Shown: piece after piece, positions 28,551 through 37,372 of the stretch
How the letters are laid out: each line of letters begins with the position of its first letter
Numbering within the stretch: the first letter of the stretch is position 1
Origin: an uncultured Bacteroidales bacterium
Lineage (GTDB): Bacteria; Bacteroidota; Bacteroidia; Bacteroidales; UBA932
Direction: 5' to 3'
Assembly (NCBI GenBank): GCA_944323245.1
Contig: CALURT010000007.1
Location: 44,294-108,293 of the forward strand
Length of the DNA: 64,000 bases
Notes under the pieces: generated by a model
The model's input: only the letters and a program-made list of their open reading frames with translations
The model's database searches: none
Told to the model about the DNA's origin: nothing
Position numbers and translations under genes: made by a program

Positions 28551-29558
28551 TTATCGGATCGTCAAGATTACAGGCAGATGATCACTCAGACCTCCGGCAT
28601 ATTTCGGTCCCATGTATGTCCTGAACGGCCTGTATCCTGAATGCCTGCTGTCCCTTGTCAGAAGAAACTCCGGCCTGCATATCTTCATTTCCGCCCTGTC
28701 AGATATGAGAATGTCTGTCAGGAACATATCTATCAGTTCCCATTTCCCGGCATATCTTATGGTGCCTTCTCCTTTCTCATGCAGGACATCGCCCGCATTG
28801 GACATCTTTTCCGTCAGGACTCCGAAAGCCTCTCCGTCAGGAGTATCGTTGAAATCCCCCATGGCCACAATGTGACCGCCTCCCGCCATGGCTATGGAAT
28901 CGCACAAATCCGACAGGATTTTCATGGCAGCAATACGTTTAGGGGACGAGACCTTCACTCCGCCGTATTTCGAAGGATGGTGGTTTGTAAAAAAGTGCCA
29001 GACTCTTCCCGTATCTGTCCTTTCCGAAAGCGTCACCTGCAGGATATCCCTTGTCCTCATCGGCTTCCCGTCAGCGTCCTTTTCCACATGGTGCAGGGAC
29101 GTTCCCTTCATCACGAATCCGCTGTTTCTGTAAAGAAAGGCCACATCTATGCCCCTGCTGTCCGGCGAATCGAAATGTATGCACCTGTAATCCAATTTTT
29201 TCAAGGCCGTGGATTTGGCTATCATATTCACCACATATCCGTTTTCGACTTCCGCAAAACCTATCGCATCCGGATATTTTCCGTACTCCTCCCCTACCCA
29301 AAGCACCGTCTTCGCAACTCCGTGTACCTTGGCCCAGAACCTGCTTTTCGTCCATCGTCTCTCCCCTCCGGGACTGAATTCCATATCTGAACTGTTCCCG
29401 TCCGAGACATTGCAGTCGAAAAAATTCTCGAGATTCCAGAACATTACAAGCAGTCCGCCCCCGTCATCAGTCCTGTCTCCGGTCAAAACAGAAGCCTCTG
29501 CCATTGCCGGAAACGCCGAAAATATCCCGAAAATCAGAATCACAATCATCTTCCCCAT
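28551..29558 (-). CDS. Secreted endonuclease/exonuclease/phosphatase-family protein
   Basis: A 335-residue exported protein: signal peptide (MGKMIVILIFGIFSAFPAMA) and an EEP fold with MFWNLENFFD (Asn/Glu metal site), IGFAEVENG (catalytic Glu), THHPSKYG, VAMGDFNDTP (Asp/Asn) and a C-terminal SDHLPVIL (Asp-His). All core residues are intact, so it should be an active metal-dependent nuclease or phosphoesterase of the periplasm or exterior. The frame stays open far upstream into ychF, but that part is antisense. The start at 29556-29558 is set by the signal peptide and by a strong GGAGGGGAG ribosome site just before it, unusual in this group. Confidence 0.85.
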   Translation of the reverse strand: MGKMIVILIFGIFSAFPAMAEASVLTGDRTDDGGGLLVMFWNLENFFDCNVSDGNSSDMEFSPGGERRWTKSRFWAKVHGVAKTVLWVGEEYGKYPDAIGFAEVENGYVVNMIAKSTALKKLDYRCIHFDSPDSRGIDVAFLYRNSGFVMKGTSLHHVEKDADGKPMRTRDILQVTLSERTDTGRVWHFFTNHHPSKYGGVKVSSPKRIAAMKILSDLCDSIAMAGGGHIVAMGDFNDTPDGEAFGVLTEKMSNAGDVLHEKGEGTIRYAGKWELIDMFLTDILISDRAEMKICRPEFLLTRDSRHSGYRPFRTYMGPKYAGGLSDHLPVILTIR

Positions 29559-29637
29559 ATATCTCCCCTCCATTCTTTCTTTCTGCAAATATGGAACATT
29601 TCTTTCAGACAGACCTTCGGAAAAAGAAAAAATTGGG

Positions 29638-29668
29638 TTGCTTAAAATCAAAACAGTTCCTAACTTTG
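29638..29668 (+). promoter_or_regulatory. Promoter for ychF: TTG - 20 bases - TAACTTTG
   Basis: TTG (29638-29640), 20 bases, then TAACTTTG (29661-29668), a full match to the Bacteroidota primary promoter, 26 bases before the ychF ATG. The arrangement is identical in spacing and -7 sequence to the galK promoter. Confidence 0.75.
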
Positions 29669-29694
29669 CGGGCTGATACAAAATTTTGAAAACC

Positions 29695-30798
29695 ATGTCG
29701 TTAAAATGCGGAATAGTCGGACTGCCGAATGTCGGTAAATCCACCCTTTTCAATTGCATAAGTTCAGGAAAGGCCCAAAGCGCCAATTTCCCTTTCTGTA
29801 CCATAGAACCCAATATCGGCTCAACGATAGTGCCAGACAAGCGGCTTGAAGTGCTTGAAAAACTGTGCAACCCGAAAAGAGTCGTACCGGCTACAGTAGA
29901 AATAGTGGACATAGCCGGCTTGGTAAAGGGAGCAAGCAAGGGTGAAGGACTCGGCAACCAGTTTCTGGCGAATATCCGTGAAACAGATGCCATCCTGCAC
30001 GTACTGAGATGCTTCGACGACCCCAACATAATTCATGTGGACGGAAGTGTCGACCCTGTCAGGGACAAGGAAATCATCGACCTTGAACTCCAGATGAAGG
30101 ATATTGAAACTGTCGAAAACAGGCTCGCCAAAGTGCAGAAACAGGCGCAGTCAGGAGGAGACAAGTCCGCAAAAAGACTGTGTGAAATACTCCTGAGATA
30201 CAAGGAAGTCCTGTATCAGGGAAAATCCTGCAGGACGGTAGTATTCGACAATCCTGAAGACAGGCAGCTTGCCAAGGAGCTCTATCTCCTGACAAACAAG
30301 CCTGTAATGTATGTCTGCAATGTCGACGAAGATTCGGCCGCTACAGGCAACGCATATGTGGAAAAGGTCAGGGAAGCCGTAAAGGACGAAAACGCCGAAA
30401 TTCTCGTAATTGCAGCCAAAATAGAATCCGACATAGCCGAGTTGGAAAGCTACGAAGAACGTCAGAGTTTTCTTGAAACGATAGGCCTTGAGGAGTCAGG
30501 TGTCGTCCGGCTCATACAGAAGGCTTATTCGCTTCTCAATCTGAGGACATTCTTTACGGCCGGCGCCGATGAATGCAGGGCCTGGACGATAAATGTAGGA
30601 GACAAGGCTCCGAAGGCAGCAGGCGTAATACATACCGATTTCGAAAAAGGGTTCATCCGTGCGGAGGTCATCAAGTACGAGGATTTCGTGGCCCTCAAAT
30701 CCGAGGCGGCATGCAGGGCTGCCGGAAAATTGGGAATAGAAGGCAAGGATTATGTCGTTCAGGACGGCGACATAATGCACTTCCTTTTCAATGTATAG
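29695..30798 (+). CDS. ychF: Redox-regulated ATPase YchF (Obg family)
   Basis: A 367-residue P-loop protein that associates with ribosomes and prefers ATP over GTP. Motifs: GLPNVGKSTLFN (P-loop), DIAGLVKGASKGEGLGNQFL (switch region) and CNVDE, the N-x-x-E variant of the G4 motif that gives YchF its ATP preference. The C-terminal TGS-like domain (about 280-367) ends DYVVQDGDIMHFLFNV, the normal family end. The ATG at 29695 (MSLKCGI) is used rather than an in-frame TTG nine bases before. Confidence 0.97.
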   Translation: MSLKCGIVGLPNVGKSTLFNCISSGKAQSANFPFCTIEPNIGSTIVPDKRLEVLEKLCNPKRVVPATVEIVDIAGLVKGASKGEGLGNQFLANIRETDAILHVLRCFDDPNIIHVDGSVDPVRDKEIIDLELQMKDIETVENRLAKVQKQAQSGGDKSAKRLCEILLRYKEVLYQGKSCRTVVFDNPEDRQLAKELYLLTNKPVMYVCNVDEDSAATGNAYVEKVREAVKDENAEILVIAAKIESDIAELESYEERQSFLETIGLEESGVVRLIQKAYSLLNLRTFFTAGADECRAWTINVGDKAPKAAGVIHTDFEKGFIRAEVIKYEDFVALKSEAACRAAGKLGIEGKDYVVQDGDIMHFLFNV

Positions 30799-30813
30799 CA
30801 TTGTTGAAACAGC

Positions 30814-30895
30814 AGATCCCTCGACTACGCTCGGGATGACATGGTGCTATTCTGATTGAGATGACAGTGGTGTCATTCCGACCGAGCGGAGGAAT
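30814..30895. repeat. Dispersed intergenic repeats, copy 2 (30814-30840, inverted) and a variant (30872-30895)
   Basis: 30814-30840 is the inverted, 25/27-matching partner of 26511-26537. 30872-30895 (GTCATTCCGACCGAGCGGAG, then GAAT) is a shorter related string in the direct orientation. They follow the ychF stop by 16 bases and open a 372-base gene-free stretch (30799-31170) made up mostly of repeats and hairpins. Confidence 0.65.
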
Positions 30896-30915
30896 ATGCG
30901 CTCTATGATAACATA

Positions 30916-30950
30916 AAAAACGCTCCCGTCTTTCCGGCAGGAGCGTTTTT
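30916..30950. terminator. Bidirectional intrinsic terminator between ychF and ppiD
   Basis: AAAAACGCTCC (30916-30926) pairs perfectly with GGAGCGTTTTT (30940-30950) across a 13-base loop. A-run and T-run flank the GC core on both strands, so it can stop transcription from ychF on the plus strand and from the ppiD operon on the minus strand. Confidence 0.85.
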
Positions 30951-30961
30951 ATTAACGTCAT

Positions 30962-31132
30962 TTCGACGAATTAATGTTGCTCAGGATTAAGGAATTCGTC
31001 GAACCGTCGTTAAGGATTTCTCCGAAATCCACTTTGTCTTAATCCCCAGTCGCTATAGCGACAGCCCCTTTCCAAGGGGCGCCACCCCCTCTCATCCCCC
31101 TCGCCGGGGGCTCGTCACAGCCATAAGGCTGT
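30962..31132. repeat. Cluster of six consecutive inverted repeats
   Basis: After the terminator come TTCGACGAATT/AATTCGTCGAA (30962-30972 and 30993-31003), GGATTTC/GAAATCC (31014-31030), the perfect palindrome GTCGCTATAGCGAC (31049-31062), GCCCCTT/AAGGGGC (31064-31080), CCCCC/GGGGG (31096-31110) and ACAGCC/GGCTGT (31117-31132). Loops are 0-5 bases except the first (20 bases). No reading frame or known RNA family was recognised. It looks like a mosaic of small palindromic elements of the REP type. Confidence 0.7.
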
Positions 31133-31170
31133 TCCTCAGCGGTAGTTTAATAGAATAATATTGAATTCCA

Positions 31171-33267
31171 TTAATAGAATCTTGCCCTGTTGTCTTCCAC
31201 ATCCGCATCCACCATCATGGTAGGAATCAGGGACTGAAGACTGTAGTATGACATCTGCGCAGCCTTGTTCCTTGCGTCGTCCTCGTTATAGGAAGAACCT
31301 GTCTCGTGGGAAAGAACCCTGTAGACATACACTCCGATACTTCCTGCAAGCGGAGCGGAAATCTTTCCTTCTTCTGCTACAGATACGGCACCGATAAACT
31401 TAGGATCGAGACCCTGATTTGCATACGAAGAGAAAGAAACACCGTCTTTCGTACTTACGGTAGTATTAAGAGCTTCAGCAATGGCTTCCATCGATCCGAG
31501 TCCGGCAATTTTTTCAGCGACTTCAGCTGCCTTCTTTTCTCCCATTTTCTCAGCATAGAGAATATCCTTGATTCTCGGAGCAACTTCCTCAACAGGGATA
31601 TAGCCCTTCTTATGAATCTTGGTAAGTGCGGCTATCACATAATAGTCGTTGTTGACATTTATCACATTCGACACCTTGCCTACCTTGGCCTCCTCATAAG
31701 CCCATTTGGAAACTTCCTTGGTCCTGTCATTGATGACGCCCACGGTCTCTGTTCCCTCGGTAAAGTGATTCAAAGTAAGAAGATTATAGCCGTTCTCCTC
31801 CACCACTTTCCTGAACTGGTCGTATTTGCCGTCAGCCAAAGTGGCTGCTTCGTTAGCCTTGACATAATATTCGTTGATGGTATTGCCGCTTGCCACAGCC
31901 TCTCTCTCGAGGATTGCGACCTTCTTCTTGCGGAGAGGTTCAGTCCTGTCGGTAACCTTGACAAGATGTTTGCCGTACTGGGTGTCAAGAACGAATACCT
32001 TGTTCAAAGGAGCCGTGAATACGGATTCCATTCCCGGTATCGTATTGTTCTTGGTCATCCAGCCGAGGTCTCCCCTCTCGGCCACCTGCATGTTCTGGTC
32101 TGCAGAATACTGTGCAGCCACATTTGAGAACGATTCGCGGCCTCTGTTCAGTACATTCAGAAGGCTGTCTGCAAGATTTTCCTGTTCTCCCTGAAGAAGT
32201 ATGTGCTTTACGAATACCGAATCAGGAACCATAGCGGAATCCATCACTCTTGCGACATAGAACGTATTGTCTTTGGTCAGGACTCCTGACACTTCCTCTT
32301 TGCCGTCGAAAACGAATTTGTCGATGTCGGAAGATACCAAATTGAGTTCTCCCCTCTTGAACCATTCATCGGTGTACTGCCTGTCGGAATTCTTCATAAG
32401 GAAGGATTTCATCTTGGAAGGCTCTATCGAGGCGAATTCGTCGTACACCTTCACTACCTGTTCGTTGGTAGCGGCAATGTCCTCGGCAGACGGCTTGACT
32501 TCGAATATGATATATTCCAAATCCCTGCTGTCCAACTGTTTGTAAAGCTCCTTATGTTTCTTGTAGTAATCCTTGATTTCTGCATCGGATACAACTATTG
32601 TAGAATCCGGAGCATAGCCGTAAGGAAGCATCACGAACTCCACATTCACGGAATTGTTGTTTTCCGCAATGTCGTCGGTCATCATCAGAGGATTCACTAT
32701 ATAGCTCTGACGGAACAGAGAATAGTATTTGTTGTAAATCTGTTCGGTATTGACTGTATTCTTCAGATATTCCCATATCATCTTTGCCTGGCCTGAAGGA
32801 TCGTAATCCATACTCTGCAGGAATGATGAAAGTCTTTCCTTGGAGAAAGAACCTGTCTCGTCGATGAAACTTTGGGCGATAATCGGAGATACCATGTCAC
32901 CGGAAGTCAACTGTACCATTTCAGCATCGCCTACGTTGATACCGGCCTTGCGGGCGTTCACGAGGAAAAGATACCTGTCGATGAATGTTTTCCATGCATT
33001 GTCCCTTACGAAATCCAGTTCCTGATCGCTGTTGGCGCTCCTTCCGTACATGGATTCGAAAATCATGTTCTGATAATTCAGCTGATTGTCAAAGTCCTGA
33101 TAGGATACGGAATTGCCGTCGATCTTACCTACACGATACTTGGATGAAAAGGTATTTGCCACAGTGGCAAGGGTGTTCGGGTCAATGATAAAAGACAACA
33201 GCGCCAAGGCGATGACGACTGAAATCACAATGCCGAACTTTACGCGAATTTTTTCAAGAACCGCCAT
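31171..33267 (-). CDS. ppiD: PpiD/SurA-like periplasmic peptidyl-prolyl isomerase
   Basis: A 698-residue protein anchored by one N-terminal membrane helix (about 9-27), with a SurA-type chaperone region (about 45-240) and a PpiC rotamase domain (about 351-443, VFVKHILLQGEQEN, GDLGWM and YGKHLVKVTDR). A second, weaker rotamase-like region may lie near 500-620. It should help fold outer-membrane proteins in the periplasm. It is the last gene of the minus-strand run that starts with mfd and lies 80 bases after lptC. This pairing with lptC fits envelope biogenesis. The name follows the domain layout; it could equally be annotated as SurA N-terminal domain-containing. Confidence 0.9.
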   Translation of the reverse strand: MAVLEKIRVKFGIVISVVIALALLSFIIDPNTLATVANTFSSKYRVGKIDGNSVSYQDFDNQLNYQNMIFESMYGRSANSDQELDFVRDNAWKTFIDRYLFLVNARKAGINVGDAEMVQLTSGDMVSPIIAQSFIDETGSFSKERLSSFLQSMDYDPSGQAKMIWEYLKNTVNTEQIYNKYYSLFRQSYIVNPLMMTDDIAENNNSVNVEFVMLPYGYAPDSTIVVSDAEIKDYYKKHKELYKQLDSRDLEYIIFEVKPSAEDIAATNEQVVKVYDEFASIEPSKMKSFLMKNSDRQYTDEWFKRGELNLVSSDIDKFVFDGKEEVSGVLTKDNTFYVARVMDSAMVPDSVFVKHILLQGEQENLADSLLNVLNRGRESFSNVAAQYSADQNMQVAERGDLGWMTKNNTIPGMESVFTAPLNKVFVLDTQYGKHLVKVTDRTEPLRKKKVAILEREAVASGNTINEYYVKANEAATLADGKYDQFRKVVEENGYNLLTLNHFTEGTETVGVINDRTKEVSKWAYEEAKVGKVSNVINVNNDYYVIAALTKIHKKGYIPVEEVAPRIKDILYAEKMGEKKAAEVAEKIAGLGSMEAIAEALNTTVSTKDGVSFSSYANQGLDPKFIGAVSVAEEGKISAPLAGSIGVYVYRVLSHETGSSYNEDDARNKAAQMSYYSLQSLIPTMMVDADVEDNRARFY

Positions 33268-33347
33268 TTTTTATTCTGTTTTAAATTATTCTGTTGAATT
33301 ATTACAATATAGGGCTGCGAAGATAACAATTTTCCTCCAATTCTGCA

Positions 33348-33956
33348 CTATTTTTTTATAAACGGACCGATAAAATTGGCAGAATCGACCCTGACTTCGG
33401 TACTGTCCTGGACTACTATGCCATAACTGTCGAAAGGTTGGAGTATTACGGAATTTCTTGCACGCTGGTCCGATTCCATTCCGTAACCCTGCATGAAACC
33501 GTCCGGAGAATACATCTTCACATAGCAGTGAGTGAATATCTTCTCGTTCTTCCTGTCCCAGTAAAGGGTGTCGGTCTCCATCACCTCCTGATTGATGATA
33601 TTCTTTACCACCACGTTGCCGTAGGCCTCCCATTTCTCGTCCTTGCTTTTCTTTTCCTTTATATGGCGGGCCTCGTCGGAAGTGATTTCCGTTTCCAGAA
33701 GACCATCCTCGTTGTATCCGAAGACGGCTATGCCTTTCGGGAACAGTTCGTACGATACGGTATCATTGTCATAACGTTCCATCAGATCAGCCTCCATCCT
33801 CATCTGCAGCATGCCGTTTTCAGACTGTACCACGAACATTCTGTCCACGACCTGCACGGGAGTCTGCGACAAATCCAGTTTTTCTGCCGTACCGAGATCG
33901 TTTTTGCATGAATAAACGACGAAAGCAACCGCCATCGCGGTTGCCGTCGTCTTCAT
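33348..33956 (-). CDS. lptC: LPS export periplasmic protein LptC
   Basis: A 202-residue envelope protein with a short hydrophobic N-terminus ending in a possible lipobox (AFVVYSC, Cys 17) and a beta-jellyroll-like body (MRMEADLMERYDNDTVSYELFPKGIAVFGY, TEITSDEARHIKEKKSKDEKWEAYGNVVVKNII, METDTLYWDRKNEKIFTH). The order of strands with EAYGNVVV and DTLYWDRKNEKI matches Bacteroidales LptC, which hands lipopolysaccharide from LptB2FG to LptA. The ATG at 33954-33956 is preferred over an in-frame TTG 21 bases upstream. It lies 28 bases after the TPR gene. Confidence 0.88.
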   Translation of the reverse strand: MKTTATAMAVAFVVYSCKNDLGTAEKLDLSQTPVQVVDRMFVVQSENGMLQMRMEADLMERYDNDTVSYELFPKGIAVFGYNEDGLLETEITSDEARHIKEKKSKDEKWEAYGNVVVKNIINQEVMETDTLYWDRKNEKIFTHCYVKMYSPDGFMQGYGMESDQRARNSVILQPFDSYGIVVQDSTEVRVDSANFIGPFIKK

Positions 33957-33984
33957 TATATGTTTCAGATAATTCAAACCGGAA

Positions 33985-35313
33985 TTACTGTTGGGTCTTG
34001 ACTGTAGTCACAGCCCTCATGCCTCCGCATGAAACGGTGTAGGAATCACCTTCCGTTACATTGTACATGAATGCTTCGGCTGCCTGAGGATAATACGAAC
34101 GGTAGGAGTTGATCAGCTTGTTTGCATCTTCAGCCAATGAAGGATCGGCGTTCTTGGCCTTCACGAGATAATCGACTGCCACCCAGTAAGGAGCCCTCTT
34201 TTCTATTTCATTGCCCGGGCAGGACTGGGAGCCCCAAACCGTACCGATAAGGTAATATGCCTTTCCTGCTATGTTCTGATCGAGGTCAGCTGCCTTGATA
34301 CCGTAGTTGAATGCCTTGGCATACTGTCCTTCCTTGGAGCAGAAGTTGGCAAGCTCAAGATAGTACTGTGCATCGGTAACATTGTCCGACTCAGGATAAT
34401 TTATGGCCTCTTCCATATATTTTATTGCATTGTCCACATCTCCCTGCTGAGAGTAGATCTGATAGAGGAAGTGTGCAGTAGTATAGGAAGGTTCGAGTTC
34501 ATGAGCCCTTACGGAAGCATTGATGAACAGGTCGTTGTCCTGGCATCCTTCGGTAGAATAAAGCATCCTGACAATATTCTGCACCAACTGCAGGCTGTCC
34601 GGATTGGCTTCGAATCTCGGAGTATAGAGTTCGATGAGATTGTCGCAGTTGGCCACGTTGCTCGAGATGAACACGGATTCGATATCGCTTTTGATTTTGG
34701 CAAGCTGCTCTTTTTCGAACTCTGTCTTCGGCTTCATGTTATCCATTATGCCTATCATGTCGTTGTACTCGGAAATCACATCTTCCGGAGTCAGGGTACC
34801 GTTCTGATAAAGCTGGTTGGCCATATTCATCTGGAAAATAAGAATATTCGGCTTTACTGCAGTACCGTTGTGGTCGATGATTTCCTTGAACTCGGTATAG
34901 AGTCTCTCAGGATCATCCTTGATGTACATCATCATGTCCTGAGCCTTGTTGTTCAATGCAGATACGGCGTTTTTAGGGAAATACTGCACCCTGTAGTCGT
35001 AGATAGTCATAAGGGTATCCACAAGCTGTGCTACATAAATGCTGTTGTTGGCATTCTTGCTTATGAGTTTTCTCATGAGAGTCTGTCCGTCCACGAGCAT
35101 TGTCTGCCTTGAAGAAGGAGGGCAGAGCTTGTATGCCATTCTCCAGTTAGGAAGTGCGGCATCGTAATTTTTCTGTTTGTAATACTCCGAATAATAGGAG
35201 AGATACTTTATGCATTCAGCGCTGTCCGGACCCCATTTTCCCTGTGCCGACACGGCAGAGGCGCCAAACATGCAGAATACTGCTGCAACCGTCAAAAGAA
35301 ATGCTTTTTTCAT
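33985..35313 (-). CDS. Exported tetratricopeptide-repeat protein
   Basis: A 442-residue protein with a signal peptide (cleavage near VSAQ, residue 24). TPR-like helix pairs include YYKQKNYDAALPNWRMAYKLCP, AHFLYQIYSQQGDVDNAIKYMEEAINYP, YYLELANFCSKEGQYAKAFNYGIKAADL and YLVKAKNADPSLAEDANKLINSY. No enzymatic motif is present. It probably scaffolds envelope proteins in the periplasm. It stands between a barrel protein and lptC, an arrangement shared by many Bacteroidales, which suggests a role in outer-membrane assembly that has not been pinned down. Confidence 0.85.
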   Translation of the reverse strand: MKKAFLLTVAAVFCMFGASAVSAQGKWGPDSAECIKYLSYYSEYYKQKNYDAALPNWRMAYKLCPPSSRQTMLVDGQTLMRKLISKNANNSIYVAQLVDTLMTIYDYRVQYFPKNAVSALNNKAQDMMMYIKDDPERLYTEFKEIIDHNGTAVKPNILIFQMNMANQLYQNGTLTPEDVISEYNDMIGIMDNMKPKTEFEKEQLAKIKSDIESVFISSNVANCDNLIELYTPRFEANPDSLQLVQNIVRMLYSTEGCQDNDLFINASVRAHELEPSYTTAHFLYQIYSQQGDVDNAIKYMEEAINYPESDNVTDAQYYLELANFCSKEGQYAKAFNYGIKAADLDQNIAGKAYYLIGTVWGSQSCPGNEIEKRAPYWVAVDYLVKAKNADPSLAEDANKLINSYRSYYPQAAEAFMYNVTEGDSYTVSCGGMRAVTTVKTQQ

Positions 35314-35340
35314 AATATCAATGGTTTAATACAATTATCG

Positions 35341-36657
35341 TTAATTATATCTCGGTTTCTGGAACCAGATGTCAAATATATTGAATCCGACCACAAAGGT
35401 CACATACCTTTCCCTTACCATGTTGCCTCTCAGACTTCCTCTCTGCCCCATGTCTATACCCAACGAGAGTCCGTTATATCCTCTGAAAACAGGAAGTGTG
35501 ATTCCGAGAGTCAGACCTACCGAGTTTACCATATTGCCGTCCAATTTATAGTACGACCTGTCATAATAGACTCCGGCCCTGTAAGCGCATCTCCTGAAAT
35601 AATACCTGATGTCGTTCCTGTTCGGGACTATTTCGAATCCGGCCCTGAAAGACTGCGACACCGTAGCGGAAAATACAGATGCACCCTGCACGCTGTATCC
35701 GTCGTAATTGTCGAAACCCGAGTCTCTCCAGTCAGACCTCAGATAATTGAATTCCGCACTCCACTTTTCCCCCTGCCTGACCGAAATGCCCACACCCAAT
35801 TCTCCGGCTATCCGCAACCTATTGTCGACTCCATTGGCCATTTCATTGTATATCAACGTATCGACAACATCGGAAGTGACCTTGTTCTTGTAATATACCG
35901 TATTACCCTTCAATGAGGTGTTCATCCTGTAGGTAGCACCCACGACCATGGAAATCTCGTTTCCGAGAGGCTGCTGGTACTGCAGACCGAACTTTCCCGT
36001 AAAACCCCGTGCGACAATACTGTAACCGCTGTTGAGGGAAGAAGTCGAGGTTTCGGCATAATTCACGTTGTAGACCTTGTCGAGGGTTCCGAAATAATAG
36101 ATTCCCTGGGCACCCAACGAAAGTCTCTTCCAGAAAGTCACTCCTGCACCGAAAAACAACTGGTAGATACTTCCTTCCCCGTAGGTATCGTAAGTAATGT
36201 TACCTGTATTCCCTATGATGTCAGGATTTGTTTCCTTGAGTTTGATGTCATAACCCACATCGCTGAACGGGGATATTCCCACCATGAATGCCGAAGACTT
36301 GTAAATAGGGAAACTCATTACGAAGTCATAGATGTTGAACGTATTGTTTCCCGATCTTATGTCATTCTGTCTGAATATGGTATTTTTCTGCACCAAACCG
36401 AAATCAGCCATAAAGGAACTGCTGTCTCTCGCTGTAACCGCCGCAGGATTCAATGTATTTACGAATCTTCTGTTCCTTGTGGCTATTCCGACTCCTCCCA
36501 TTCCCTTGTTGAATGCGGAACCCTCTTTCGAAATATCTCCTACACCGTATATGGAATATGGAGAATAGGCACTGTATGTACCGTTTTCCTGTCCGAAAAC
36601 AGGCAGGACACTACACAATGCCAATACCGACAACAGTATATTTCTCCTACTTAACAT
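35341..36657 (-). CDS. Outer-membrane beta-barrel protein of unknown function
   Basis: A 438-residue exported protein: signal peptide (LLSVLALCSVLPVFG), an N-terminal YSAYSPYSIYGVGDI and GMGGVGIATRN segment, then repeated amphipathic strands ending FNIFDIWFQKPRYN. The GMGG/NPA pattern recalls FadL/PorV-like barrels, but no specific function can be assigned. Its ATG overlaps the coaX stop by 11 bases and the TPR gene follows after 27 bases, so the three are cotranscribed. Confidence 0.8.
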   Translation of the reverse strand: MLSRRNILLSVLALCSVLPVFGQENGTYSAYSPYSIYGVGDISKEGSAFNKGMGGVGIATRNRRFVNTLNPAAVTARDSSSFMADFGLVQKNTIFRQNDIRSGNNTFNIYDFVMSFPIYKSSAFMVGISPFSDVGYDIKLKETNPDIIGNTGNITYDTYGEGSIYQLFFGAGVTFWKRLSLGAQGIYYFGTLDKVYNVNYAETSTSSLNSGYSIVARGFTGKFGLQYQQPLGNEISMVVGATYRMNTSLKGNTVYYKNKVTSDVVDTLIYNEMANGVDNRLRIAGELGVGISVRQGEKWSAEFNYLRSDWRDSGFDNYDGYSVQGASVFSATVSQSFRAGFEIVPNRNDIRYYFRRCAYRAGVYYDRSYYKLDGNMVNSVGLTLGITLPVFRGYNGLSLGIDMGQRGSLRGNMVRERYVTFVVGFNIFDIWFQKPRYN

Positions 36658-37363
36658 AACCGTCAGCTATTAAAGCCAAACCCATCAAAACAAGGTTACA
36701 AACTACAAAGATGGCGTTTTTCATTCTTTTTGCAAAATAAATTGCATCTCCGCCAGTAAAAATCGCAATATTGTCCGGAAACATATCGAAGTAGCCGCTT
36801 ATTTCAAAGATTATGCCCGATATGACTCCTGATTCCATCGAAGATGTGATGGAAGTACCGATTTTATCTATCGTATCCGGAGTATCCAGCAGCGGAAGGG
36901 TCTTGGAATATCTGTTCAGGGCCTTGAATCTCGTGCGGCATCCGGGCGAGATGTTCCCTCCGAGATAATTCCCGTCGCAATCCATGAAATCAATCGTCAT
37001 GGTGGTCCCGAAATCCACCACGGTACACCCTTTTCCCTTGAAAAGGTATCTTGATGCTATAATCGATGCGGCCCTGTCCGGAGTAAGATAGGAAGGCAGA
37101 CCGAAATCATGCAGTATTCCTATCCTTTTCCTGTCGATTATGACGAGTTTTTCGCATTCTTTTTCAAGTCTTGACTTGTCCCTGTCGGAAATATCGGATA
37201 CTGATGAGATTACAAGTGTCTCCGGTCTGTTTTTCCTTGTAAGGGAAGATATGAAATCCATGATCATCTCTCCCTGATAACGGAAGGTCTTGCCCAATGT
37301 CACAGAATCTGCCCAGGCAGCCTTAAGCGCCGTATTTCCAATGTCAACTACAAGATTTGCCAC
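36647..37363 (-). CDS. coaX: Type III pantothenate kinase
   Basis: A 238-residue cytoplasmic enzyme for the first step of coenzyme A synthesis. Signature motifs: MANLVVDIGNTALKAAW, VVDFGTTMTIDFMD, YLGGNISPGCRTRFKAL, SMESGVISGIIFE and IAIFTGGDA. Type III enzymes are not inhibited by CoA and usually need a monovalent cation. It begins 9 bases after the mfd stop and overlaps the barrel gene by 11 bases. Confidence 0.96.
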   Translation of the reverse strand: MANLVVDIGNTALKAAWADSVTLGKTFRYQGEMIMDFISSLTRKNRPETLVISSVSDISDRDKSRLEKECEKLVIIDRKRIGILHDFGLPSYLTPDRAASIIASRYLFKGKGCTVVDFGTTMTIDFMDCDGNYLGGNISPGCRTRFKALNRYSKTLPLLDTPDTIDKIGTSITSSMESGVISGIIFEISGYFDMFPDNIAIFTGGDAIYFAKRMKNAIFVVCNLVLMGLALIADGYVK

Positions 37364-37372
37364 TTTTCCGGA

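Noticed and set aside
29559..30029. Open frame extending the EEP-family protein by 157 residues at its N-terminus
   Set aside because: The extension is antisense to ychF, has no family similarity, and would place the clear signal peptide in the middle of the protein.
30962..31132. CRISPR array
   Set aside because: The repeats are different palindromes of different length, with no constant repeat/spacer pattern and no cas genes nearby.
33957..33977. In-frame TTG start for lptC seven codons upstream
   Set aside because: It needs a rare start codon and the extra residues precede a normal signal sequence; the ATG at 33956 suffices.
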